Assembly (NCBI GenBank): GCA_016932295.1
Contig: JAFGDC010000117.1
Coordinates: 1-6,046, forward strand
Direction of reading: 5' to 3'
DNA: 6,046 nt
DNA from: a candidate division CSSED10-310 bacterium
GTDB lineage: Bacteria > CSSED10-310 > JAFGDC01
Shown here: positions 1 to 6,046 of the stretch, in pieces
Numbering within the stretch: the first letter of the stretch is position 1
Layout of the letters: every line of letters starts with the position of its first letter
Program-made: the position numbers and the translations under genes
The notes under the pieces: generated by a model
Seen by the model: only the letters and a program-made list of their open reading frames with translations
Told to the model about the DNA's origin: nothing
Databases searched by the model: none

Positions 1-1015
1 CGATATAAAAATACGGCGCCGCCAGCCCGGTGAACAACAGGAAACGCCGCCGGTCAGTCACCAGCAGCAGGTACCAACCAGCTAAGGCCAGCAGGTACAC
101 GGGAGCATGGGGCAGGAGACCGAACACCCGCCCGGCGATGATACCGGTCATGCCTTTCAAGGCCGCTGGTGTAAAACTCGAGGCATCCGCAAACATGAGC
201 AGATGGAATGGATGCCCGAACATCGAATATTGATGCCAGAGAAACAACCCGCTCAATGCGACATAAGGTGCGAGGAAGGTGAGAATGGTTCGCTGGCGCC
301 GGTGCAGCAGGCAGCAGCAACCCACCAGCGTGACACCCAGGACTGCATACCGGATATGGAACCAGGGTAGAACACCGGCCATGACGCCGGCGAGTATCAA
401 CCGACAGCGGGTGGGAACGCCGGTGTCGCCATTACCCAGGACGAGCAGCAATGACGAGAGATACAGCAGGGCACCCGGTATTTCCGGGTACACCATTGAC
501 GAGTAGATACTCACCGGAAGAGTGAAACTTATGCTGATCCAGGCCGCCAGGGCGCCGAACCGGGAAGCTCCCGTTCGTCTCGCCAGGCGGTAGAGCTGCA
601 CCGCCAGCAACGCGGCGCAGAGGTTAAGCAGCACCACCACGCCGCCGCGGCCGCCGGCAAGGTAGAAGGGCACTGCGATGAAGGGCAGGCCGGGGGCATG
701 AAACGAGTATAGTTGGTCCCCGGGATTGAGGGCGCGGTGCGGCTGTAGTTGGAAAGGGAAAAAACGAAGGTAATCGCGATGGTTATAATTGTTCTTCAGA
801 TCAAGGTCATGATCGTAATAAATACTGTGGGAGATCAGCAGATATTCAGGTTCATCCCCGGACAGGACCAGCTTCGGCAGGACCACCAGGTGACCCAGCA
901 TGAGCATTACGGTCAGGGTCAGCAACCAGACACCCGCGATCACCGACAACTCGCGCCGCCTCTCATTTCCTTCCATCCAGGACCGCATCTGTCTCTCCCT
1001 TATGGTATTCCTCAT
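1..1015 (-). CDS. GT-C-type polytopic membrane glycosyltransferase-like protein, N-terminal 338 residues (runs off window start)
   Basis: Translating the minus strand from ATG at 1015 gives an unbroken frame to base 1, so the C-terminus lies outside. Seen: a short basic N-terminus, a first membrane segment at about residues 24-41, a large polar loop at about 42-105, then closely packed hydrophobic segments at about 106-121, 123-142, 151-172, 175-193, 206-220, 223-238, 243-260, 303-319 and 325-338. The loop after the first segment holds SGDEPEYL (52-59) followed by DLDLKNNYNHRDY (70-82). An acidic D-E motif here is the hallmark of GT-C (PMT/ArnT-like) enzymes, where it lies at the catalytic site facing outside. 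A later FGLLPHAPVYLLAL stretch (298-311) also resembles uncharacterised bacterial proteins of this kind. Role by inference: transfer of a sugar from a polyprenyl-phosphate donor at the periplasmic or outer membrane face. Start choice: ATG 1015 has GGAGG five bases upstream; ATG 988, preceded by AGGGAG, is nearly as good. It is transcribed divergently from the PP-loop gene. Acceptor and donor are unknown. Confidence 0.85.
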   Translation of the reverse strand, partial: MRNTIRERQMRSWMEGNERRRELSVIAGVWLLTLTVMLMLGHLVVLPKLVLSGDEPEYLLISHSIYYDHDLDLKNNYNHRDYLRFFPFQLQPHRALNPGDQLYSFHAPGLPFIAVPFYLAGGRGGVVVLLNLCAALLAVQLYRLARRTGASRFGALAAWISISFTLPVSIYSSMVYPEIPGALLYLSSLLLVLGNGDTGVPTRCRLILAGVMAGVLPWFHIRYAVLGVTLVGCCCLLHRRQRTILTFLAPYVALSGLFLWHQYSMFGHPFHLLMFADASSFTPAALKGMTGIIAGRVFGLLPHAPVYLLALAGWYLLLVTDRRRFLLFTGLAAPYFYI

Positions 1016-1020
1016 TCCAT

Positions 1021-1025
1021 CCTCC
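1021..1025 (-). promoter_or_regulatory. Ribosome binding site (GGAGG) for the GT-C-like gene
   Basis: On the minus strand GGAGG sits five bases before ATG at 1015, which is canonical spacing. A second candidate, AGGGAG at 995-1000, sits six bases before an in-frame ATG at 988. The choice adds or removes nine residues (MRNTIRERQ) before the first membrane segment and does not affect the functional assignment. A third in-frame ATG at 1027 has only a weak AAGGG upstream. Confidence 0.6.
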
Positions 1026-1128
1026 ATTACCCTTGGTGAGATTGCAAGCATAGGCGCTGGCGGAACGCGGTCCGCGGGTGCTCACGCGCGGCGCTTCACG
1101 CCGGAGGCAGGGGTATGGTAGGCTGGCC

Positions 1129-1137
1129 AAAGAGGTG
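1129..1137 (+). promoter_or_regulatory. Ribosome binding site (AAAGAGGTG) for the PP-loop gene
   Basis: AAAGAGGTG differs by one base from the ideal AAGGAGGTG and ends three bases before ATG 1141 (AGAGG core to ATG, five bases). This settles the start at 1141 against the GTG at 1078, which opens the same frame 21 codons earlier, has no such site, and would add an Arg-rich, low-complexity N-terminus ahead of the nucleotide-binding strand. Confidence 0.7.
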
Positions 1138-1140
1138 GCG

Positions 1141-2046
1141 ATGGCCGGATCGATACACAATGAGGTAGTGACGCTCTTTTCCGGAGGCATGGACTCGACC
1201 CTGGCCGTCCTCGACCTCACCGGCCGTTATGAACGGGTCCACATGTTGACCTTCAAAACCACCGGAATCGTTTTTGCGGAACACAGCCGAATTCATGCCG
1301 GGCAACTGATCCGTGAGGTGGGTGAGGATCGGCTGGTGCATCACATCATGGATATACGATCCATCCACCGGCGTATCCGGCGCGGATTACCCGAGGATTA
1401 TCTCCGGTTCTGCGCCGGCACCGCACCCGGAGTATTGTGCATGGGATGCAAGCTTTCGATGCATGTACGCACCCTGATGTACTGTCTTGACAACGGCATT
1501 GCCGAGGCCGCCGACGGCGCTCTCAGGGTGCAGTCGGATCATCCGGAATGCATGCCGGAGGTTCTGAATGAGCTGAAGCGGATGTATGCCAGGTACGGTG
1601 TGCGGTTCACCAGCCCGATGTATGATGCGCCATCCAAGGACGACAATCGGCGCCGGTTGCTGGAACACGGCTTTACCGTAGGAAAGAAATTCGGCTCCAC
1701 CACCAGGTTCGATCAGCCCATCTGCCTGGTTGGTCCCTTCTCCACCATGTGGCATTTCAGCGCGCCGTACGATGAACGGGCGATGGTGGCATTCCTGAGC
1801 GGCAAACAAGCCATCGTCGATGGATTGATCGACGAATACATGAAGAACCACCACGATTCCTGGCCGGAACATCGACCCGCACCCATCCCACTGGATGATG
1901 AAGACCTCCTGTGTTTCCGGGAAGTTCGGGTTCAACCCGAATTCGGCGAACGGGTGGATCATCTGATCAGCCGCGCCCTGTGGCCGTTATGGCGGCTCAT
2001 CGATGCCTGGCTGCGCTGGTCGGCAAGGCGCACCGACGGGACATGA
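1141..2046 (+). CDS. PP-loop superfamily ATP-pyrophosphatase, substrate unknown
   Basis: A 301-residue protein that opens almost directly with the PP-loop: a hydrophobic strand (VVTLF, 9-13) followed by SGGMDST (14-20), the SGGxDS signature of enzymes that adenylate a substrate with ATP and release pyrophosphate (QueC, TilS, TtcA, GuaA and AsnB relatives). A Cys cluster follows, C91-x8-C100-x2-C103-K, with further Cys at 115, 137, 195 and 258. C91, C100, C103 and C195 could form a zinc or iron-sulfur site, as in QueC- or TtcA-like proteins (inference). Other distinctive stretches are SPMYDAPSKDD (158-168) and GKKFGSTTRFDQPIC (181-195). The C-terminus (about 274-297) is an amphipathic, Trp-rich helix. 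It lacks the N-terminal Cys knuckle I would expect of WbpG/PseA-type sugar amidotransferases, and I cannot assign it to QueC itself. Its stop overlaps the next start as ATGA, so it is co-translated with the DUF2079-VCBS gene. Likely cytosolic, possibly membrane-associated. Confidence 0.85.
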   Translation: MAGSIHNEVVTLFSGGMDSTLAVLDLTGRYERVHMLTFKTTGIVFAEHSRIHAGQLIREVGEDRLVHHIMDIRSIHRRIRRGLPEDYLRFCAGTAPGVLCMGCKLSMHVRTLMYCLDNGIAEAADGALRVQSDHPECMPEVLNELKRMYARYGVRFTSPMYDAPSKDDNRRRLLEHGFTVGKKFGSTTRFDQPICLVGPFSTMWHFSAPYDERAMVAFLSGKQAIVDGLIDEYMKNHHDSWPEHRPAPIPLDDEDLLCFREVRVQPEFGERVDHLISRALWPLWRLIDAWLRWSARRTDGT

Positions 2047-4568
2047 AACTATCCCTCGGATCGGTCGACTCATCCGTCTGGCGGATTCCGGTTGCCGTCC
2101 TCGCCATGATAGCTGGCGCGACGCTCATCCACCTCGCCGGTCGCCAGGTCGATGCACTCTCCATCGCCAAACCCTCCGATTTCGTCTACAACCACGAACT
2201 GCTGGCCAACACCGCCCGGGGTGAATTCTTCAAGACCACCATGGTGCATGGCAGCGGCATCGGGAACGCCGACCATTTCTCACCATCGCTCCTCCTGCTG
2301 GTCCCTTTTTTTCTCGTCTCCACCTCAATCAAACTGACTCAGTATCTCGTGGTCCTCGTATTGATAATCACCATCATCCCGGTGTATTCGCTGGCCCACC
2401 GGGTATTCGGTACCGCTTTGGCCGCCTGTCTCGCCGCCTGCGGCTTCCTGCTGCTGCCGGAACTTCACGCCCTGGCTCTGAATGGCTGTTGGATGAGTAT
2501 CATGGTGATACCCGCACTGGCCTGGACCATCACCTTTCTGTATCGAGGCAACCTTGGCGGATTCCTGGCGGCGGGAACCATCGTGATGATGAGCCGTGAA
2601 GAGTTTTTCATCATCGTCGGATCGTTCGCCCTGACCGAACTGTGCACCTCGCGCCGGAAAAGGTTCATCATCGTTCCCCTGGTGATGGCACTTCTCTATG
2701 GAGGAGTAGTGCTCAATCTCAGCGGATCGCTGGGTCAGGATCGTATGAGCACGACCATGTGGTTCCTGAGCAATCACCCACTGCCTGTCAAAGCGATGGC
2801 CGGCCACCTGCTGCATCTGATTGGTTCGGTCTCACCCCTGCTTCTCCTCGCATTGCTTTCTCCTGCTCGTCTCATTCCCGCGGCGCCGGCCTGGTGCATT
2901 GCCGCGGCATTCCTCAGCACCGCGGCGCCGGCCGCAGCCCTCGATTACATGCCCGGCAACAACGACTCACACTATCTCCTGGCCGTCTTTCCCATCCTGG
3001 TAAGCGCGGCCATCACCGGCGCGGCGCGCCTTGGAAAGCTGACTTCACGCCCCGGCGCACGATCCCTGGTCATCGTCATCCTCCTGAGTTGCTATGGAGC
3101 GCAGGCATTGGTGTCCATCCACAGAATCAGAAACCTGGGGAGCGATCACTTCTCACCGGATGCCGGAGACCGCCTGCTCTGGACCGTGGATACCATGCTG
3201 CCCTATGGCGCCAGAATTCTTTCGAACCTGCCGATACCTTACGTGTTTCAAAGCCACGCCGGCGCCTTCCTGCAGGCTGCCGACAGCGCTGACGGCCAGG
3301 AATGGGTTGAGCTGCAGGACCATCTCCTGGATCGCCGCATGTTCTCATCCGAAGATCCCAGGCAATTCCTGGAAACCGGATACTTCGACTGGAACAGGCT
3401 GGGTGTCTCGTATCTGCCGCTGCGGGTCGGAGAAGCCGGAAACGCCGCCTGGACCTTCTTCCCCACGCCGATCGACAGTTTCATATCGATCCATGATGTT
3501 TCGCATAATACGCGGCTGCTCTTTACCACCTGCCTGATACCTGGGAAAATCCATGTAACCGAAGCGAAAGTCCACCACACCGGGGCACTGGGCCTGGTTT
3601 CAGCCACAAGACCGAACCTCAGGGACTTGAGGCTCAGGGCGCGAAGCCCACTGCCGGTCCCGCCGGCAGAACTCACCCGCGCCATACTGTCTCTATCCGC
3701 CATGACCGGGACGAATAATCGAGCCAGCGTGCTGTTCCTCGCCGATCCTTCCGGTGCATATACAGGAGCCGCCATCACCTGTACCGGTGAAGGCATGGCT
3801 GAGGCACGACTCCTGCCGCTCGATTCCCACCAGGCGGCACCCATCGAAGCAGCATCATTGCCACTTGCCGCATTCCCCGATTCCTTCGATGTCGCCGATG
3901 TTGATGGTGATGGCTCTCCGGACTGGATCATCGTAACCGGCGATGCGCTGGTGCTGCATCTTGGATCCGTTGTCTCAAAGACCCGCCAGCCGGGCGGAGA
4001 GATCATTGCAGCCAGGTTCTTCGATACAGGCTCCACAACGGGAATCGCCGCGGCCGGCCGTGCCGGCGGACTCCACCTGTACCGCCTCGATAGCGGGTGG
4101 GAACTGCAGCATTGCGGCACGGTGGCCGATGTCGGATATGCGTTGGATATGGTGTGCATGGACATGGATGCGGATGGCGACGACGATCTCTTCGTCTATG
4201 ATCTGGAAACATTCAGCATCAAGTATTATATGCAGCACGAGGGCGACTTCCAGCCGATCTGGAACCGGAGGATCGCTCCCCTCGCCAGGACACTGGCGCT
4301 GGCGGACATGGATGGCGATGGTTTGCTGGACCTCGCCGCCGCCCGTTCCGCCTTTTTATATAACCGGTATGAACTGGCGGCCTGCATGCGTGCCTGCGAC
4401 ATCGATCATGCCTTGGTGGATACCAGCGGCGCCGGAGTTCTGGAACGCTGGCTGCGCTTGAACGGCTGGCAGGAGCGCCAGGTGGCTGATCACGTGCTGC
4501 TGTTCAGGCGGTCACCGCACACTGAATCCCGTCCCTCCTCCACCGGCGACTCATTGAAAGCAGAGTGA
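2043..4568 (+). CDS. DUF2079-type membrane protein with C-terminal FG-GAP/VCBS repeats (841 aa)
   Basis: Start ATG 2043 overlaps the upstream TGA (ATGA). The frame is open from further upstream, but that part lies inside the PP-loop gene. The N-terminal half (about 15-350) looks like the DUF2079 family (COG3463-like, GT-C-type predicted membrane proteins): a first membrane segment at about 15-31, a loop with NHELLANTARGEFF (50-63) and the family-typical HFSP (78-81), then hydrophobic segments at about 82-93, 100-115, 122-138, 150-166, 171-183, 187-200, 208-226, 255-272, 278-298, 311-328 and 340-355. SREEFF (184-189) is in the place of the usual K-E-D motif. Residues about 373-465 (PYGARILSN at 387-395) resemble the soluble part that follows the membrane domain in DUF2079 proteins. 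The C-terminal part holds three D-x-D-x-D-G-x-x-D loops. Role by inference: a polyprenyl-sugar-dependent transferase or glycan-handling membrane protein, with an extracytoplasmic Ca-binding tail. It is much longer than a plain DUF2079 protein, which in my recollection is about 450-600 residues. Confidence 0.85.
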   Translation: MKLSLGSVDSSVWRIPVAVLAMIAGATLIHLAGRQVDALSIAKPSDFVYNHELLANTARGEFFKTTMVHGSGIGNADHFSPSLLLLVPFFLVSTSIKLTQYLVVLVLIITIIPVYSLAHRVFGTALAACLAACGFLLLPELHALALNGCWMSIMVIPALAWTITFLYRGNLGGFLAAGTIVMMSREEFFIIVGSFALTELCTSRRKRFIIVPLVMALLYGGVVLNLSGSLGQDRMSTTMWFLSNHPLPVKAMAGHLLHLIGSVSPLLLLALLSPARLIPAAPAWCIAAAFLSTAAPAAALDYMPGNNDSHYLLAVFPILVSAAITGAARLGKLTSRPGARSLVIVILLSCYGAQALVSIHRIRNLGSDHFSPDAGDRLLWTVDTMLPYGARILSNLPIPYVFQSHAGAFLQAADSADGQEWVELQDHLLDRRMFSSEDPRQFLETGYFDWNRLGVSYLPLRVGEAGNAAWTFFPTPIDSFISIHDVSHNTRLLFTTCLIPGKIHVTEAKVHHTGALGLVSATRPNLRDLRLRARSPLPVPPAELTRAILSLSAMTGTNNRASVLFLADPSGAYTGAAITCTGEGMAEARLLPLDSHQAAPIEAASLPLAAFPDSFDVADVDGDGSPDWIIVTGDALVLHLGSVVSKTRQPGGEIIAARFFDTGSTTGIAAAGRAGGLHLYRLDSGWELQHCGTVADVGYALDMVCMDMDADGDDDLFVYDLETFSIKYYMQHEGDFQPIWNRRIAPLARTLALADMDGDGLLDLAAARSAFLYNRYELAACMRACDIDHALVDTSGAGVLERWLRLNGWQERQVADHVLLFRRSPHTESRPSSTGDSLKAE
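2085..3107 (+). other. DUF2079 membrane domain within the 841-aa protein
   Basis: Residues about 15-355 contain most of the hydrophobic segments of the protein. Family-like signatures seen are the ADHFSPSLLLLVPFF stretch (76-90) after a polar extracytoplasmic loop, the acidic REE at 185-187 between two membrane helices, and a late SHYLLAVFPILVSAA segment (309-323). These are patterns I recall for DUF2079; domain limits are approximate. Confidence 0.75.
3885..4352 (+). repeat. Three FG-GAP/VCBS-type calcium-binding repeats (protein-level)
   Basis: Three copies of a D-x-D-x-D-G-x-x-D loop lie in residues about 615-770: D619/D621/D623/D627 (ADVDGDGSPDWII), D707/D709/D711/D715 (MDMDADGDDDLFV) and D755/D757/D759/D763 (ADMDGDGLLDLAA). 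Each is followed by a short hydrophobic strand. This is the calcium-binding hairpin of integrin-like FG-GAP/VCBS propeller blades. Spacing is about 88 residues between the first and second and 48 between the second and third, so a degenerate blade may sit between the first two. Such repeats are nearly always on exported or surface-exposed domains, which places this tail outside the cytoplasm (inference). Confidence 0.85.
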
Positions 4569-4594
4569 CCCTGGTTCGGCACCGCCCGTCGGCA
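4569..4594. other. Convergent junction, 26 bases, no terminator visible
   Basis: The DUF2079-VCBS gene (stop 4566-4568) and the asparagine synthase-like gene (stop complement of 4595-4597) end tail to tail. I see no stable hairpin followed by a T-run on either strand in the gap or in the adjoining gene ends, so termination may be factor-dependent or lie inside the opposite gene. Confidence 0.6.
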
Positions 4595-6046
4595 TCAGGA
4601 CAACGGACCTGTATATCGTTCATACCAGAGTTGGAACATGAACAGCGCCCAGAGTTCCTGGCGGTGATTACGTCGGCCGGTCCGATGCTCTTCCAGCAAG
4701 CGGTCCACCGCCGCCGGCCGGAACAAACCCTGTTCCCTGCTGCACTGGCTTTGCAGGGCGGACGCCACCCATTCGTACAGTTCATCACGCAACCAGGCCC
4801 GCAGGGGAATATTGAAGCCGTGCTTTTTCCGCCAGGCCACCGCGGCGGGAAGATCGTCACTGAAGGTACGGCGGAAGAAAACCTTGGTTTGCAACATTCG
4901 AACCTTCCACTTGTCAGGCATCGCTCTGGCGAATCGGACCAGGGGCGTGTGGAGGTAGGGCACGCGGACTTCCAGGCCTACAGCGCCGGAAGCCTTGTCG
5001 AGCTTCATGAGCAGGTTTTCACCAAGGTGCAGGCGGAGATCCATATCCATGACCGCCGCCAGACCGCTTCTTCCTTCCCGTTCATAGATATCCCGCGCAT
5101 GCTGGTGGGGTTCCCAGTCGCCAAGAGCCGCATTGACGTCATCGGTAAGGAGACGGCGGGCTTCCAGGGGCAGAAATGCACCCCAGAATCCCGCATTGGC
5201 GGCGGCGGGATGGAGGCCAGCGCCACGAAGAAACTTGCGCGCCAGGAAGTCCGGAGACAAATGACCGTTCAACGGGGGCAGATGTTCGATGCCGCCGGCG
5301 ACAAGGCGGCGCACGATCGCCGGCAGGTGCCCATACCATCCCGAGAAGCGATGCGCGGGATAGGTCTGATATCCACCGAACAATTCGTCACCACCATCAC
5401 CGCTCAGTGCCACCGGTCCGAACGCCCTGGCTTGTTTACAGACCAGGTAGGTGGGAACCAGGGAGGCATCGGCGTACGGTTCATCAACAACCTGCGCCAA
5501 CTCGTTCACCAAGGCCATCGCACCGGTATGATCCAGCTTGATCCTGTGGTGGCGCCAGGTATGCCTGCGCGCAACTTCGGTGGCGAGATCGGCTTCCTCG
5601 GGCTCGCATCCCGCCACATCGATGGTCAGGGCATCGCCGCGACCAGGCATCCGGCTGGCCAATACACCGGAATCCAAGCCACCGGATAAAAACAGCACCA
5701 AGGGCCATTCCCGGGGACACTGCAAGTCAAGGGACTCCCTGATGAGTGTCCGCAACTGCTCACGGCACTCAGCCTCGGACCCATGGAGTTCTTCGGCGGG
5801 TGGCAAGGACTCCGTCCAGGTGCGGATCCCGCCTTTCTCCCAAACCAGACGCCCGCCGGCAGGAAGTTTCTCGATATTCTTAAAGATGCAGAGAGGCGCC
5901 GGAATGTATTCGAACACAAGGTAGGAGTGCAGGGCCCGGACATCGATTTCCCGGCGCTCCAGGGAAGGCAGCAATGCCTTGAGTTCTGAAGCGAAGTATA
6001 TGCCGCCGGGAGCCGCTGAATACACCAATGGCTTGACTCCCATCAG
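4595..6046 (-). CDS. Asparagine synthase (glutamine-hydrolysing)-like amidotransferase, N-terminally cut by window end
   Basis: The frame is open to base 6046 and the first visible residues (LMGVKPLVYSA) match the DRLGxKPLYY element at the end of an AsnB glutaminase domain. The true start, including the catalytic Cys2, is therefore outside; about 140-150 residues are missing. Numbering from the Met at 6043: FASELKALL (17-25), the PP-loop SGGLDS (120-125), SGDGGDELFGGY (214-225), the helix LLMKLDKASGAVGLEVRVPYL (344-364, typical LxVKxDRASMxxxLExRVPFL), and KKHGFNIPLRAWL (406-418, like the usual KRGFGVPLxxWL). All synthetase-domain signatures are intact. The family forms an acyl-adenylate with ATP and aminates it with ammonia channelled from glutamine. 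In envelope-polysaccharide loci such paralogues often amidate sugar acids rather than aspartate, which the surrounding GT-C genes make plausible here. Cytosolic. Promoter and operon partners lie beyond base 6046. Confidence 0.93.
   Translation of the reverse strand: MMGVKPLVYSAAPGGIYFASELKALLPSLERREIDVRALHSYLVFEYIPAPLCIFKNIEKLPAGGRLVWEKGGIRTWTESLPPAEELHGSEAECREQLRTLIRESLDLQCPREWPLVLFLSGGLDSGVLASRMPGRGDALTIDVAGCEPEEADLATEVARRHTWRHHRIKLDHTGAMALVNELAQVVDEPYADASLVPTYLVCKQARAFGPVALSGDGGDELFGGYQTYPAHRFSGWYGHLPAIVRRLVAGGIEHLPPLNGHLSPDFLARKFLRGAGLHPAAANAGFWGAFLPLEARRLLTDDVNAALGDWEPHQHARDIYEREGRSGLAAVMDMDLRLHLGENLLMKLDKASGAVGLEVRVPYLHTPLVRFARAMPDKWKVRMLQTKVFFRRTFSDDLPAAVAWRKKHGFNIPLRAWLRDELYEWVASALQSQCSREQGLFRPAAVDRLLEEHRTGRRNHRQELWALFMFQLWYERYTGPLS

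Larger units (their letters stand above)
1016..1140. promoter_or_regulatory. Divergent intergenic region between the GT-C-like and PP-loop genes
   Basis: This 125-base gap separates two divergently transcribed genes, so promoters for both must lie here or overlap the gene starts. I could not find a convincing sigma-70 -35/-10 pair with proper spacing on either strand. The notable element is an 11-base palindrome CGCGGTCCGCG at 1066-1076 near the middle of the gap, which could be an operator half-way between the genes or a chance product of GC-rich sequence. Confidence 0.35.

Noticed and set aside
30..1039. Several short plus-strand frames over the first kilobase
   Set aside because: They are antisense to the continuous minus-strand membrane protein frame, which has GT-C motifs and helix periodicity; the plus-strand products show neither.
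1078..1140. GTG at 1078 as an earlier start of the PP-loop protein
   Set aside because: There is no ribosome binding site before it, the added 21 residues are Arg-rich and unlike a PP-loop N-terminus, and ATG 1141 has a near-ideal site.
1387..1962. A 191-codon minus-strand frame
   Set aside because: Antisense to the PP-loop gene, which has an intact motif set and a strong ribosome binding site.
1911..2042. Earlier in-frame start of the DUF2079 protein inside the PP-loop gene
   Set aside because: It would need a 136-base overlap and add a Ser/Arg-rich stretch before the first membrane helix; the ATGA start at 2043 is far more typical.
2642..3292. A 216-codon plus-strand frame inside the DUF2079 gene
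   Set aside because: The translation is rich in Arg, Pro, Ser and His with no hydrophobic or domain pattern, typical of an out-of-frame reading of GC-rich coding DNA.
3248..4165. A 305-codon open frame on the minus strand
   Set aside because: It is antisense to the DUF2079-VCBS gene, covering the first VCBS repeat; its product is Ser/Pro/Arg-rich with no domain pattern.
4508..4518. Inverted repeat GCGGTCACCGC near the 3' end of the DUF2079 gene as a terminator
   Set aside because: The loop would be one base, it lies inside coding sequence, and no T-run follows on either strand.
4565..5689. A 374-codon open frame on the plus strand
   Set aside because: It lies antisense to the AsnB-like gene, whose protein has clear family motifs; the plus-strand translation shows no recognisable domain and is a GC-rich shadow frame.

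Overview
The window is GC-rich (by eye about 60%), densely coding bacterial DNA with clear Shine-Dalgarno sequences. I see no RNA gene, mobile element, CRISPR array or phage signal. The gene content is that of an envelope or cell-surface glycan accessory locus: two polytopic membrane proteins of the GT-C glycosyltransferase type and two enzymes of the PP-loop ATP-pyrophosphatase superfamily. Nothing here fixes the lineage; an environmental bacterium with a GC-rich genome is all I would claim.

Layout. (1) Bases 1-1015, minus strand: the N-terminal 338 residues of a multi-spanning GT-C-like membrane protein whose C-terminus lies beyond base 1. (2) Bases 1016-1140: a short divergent intergenic region with a ribosome binding site for each neighbour and a GC-rich palindrome. 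(3) Bases 1141-2046, plus strand: a 301-residue PP-loop ATPase with a Cys-rich motif and an amphipathic, Trp-rich C-terminal helix. (4) Bases 2043-4568, plus strand: an 841-residue protein overlapping gene 3 by ATGA. It carries a DUF2079 membrane domain, a soluble middle region, and a C-terminal part with three calcium-type FG-GAP/VCBS repeats. (5) Bases 4595-6046, minus strand: a glutamine-hydrolysing asparagine synthase-like amidotransferase, convergent with gene 4 and lacking its N-terminal glutaminase part only because the window ends.

How they may work together (inference). DUF2079 and GT-C proteins are thought to use polyprenyl-linked sugars at the outer face of the membrane, and AsnB-like enzymes in polysaccharide clusters often amidate sugar acids. 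A PP-loop ATPase activates a carbonyl, carboxyl or sulfur-acceptor substrate by adenylation. The tight PP-loop/DUF2079-VCBS pair is the most unusual item: a cytosolic adenylating enzyme translationally coupled to a membrane protein with an apparently extracytoplasmic calcium-binding beta-propeller-like tail. Its substrate cannot be read from the sequence.
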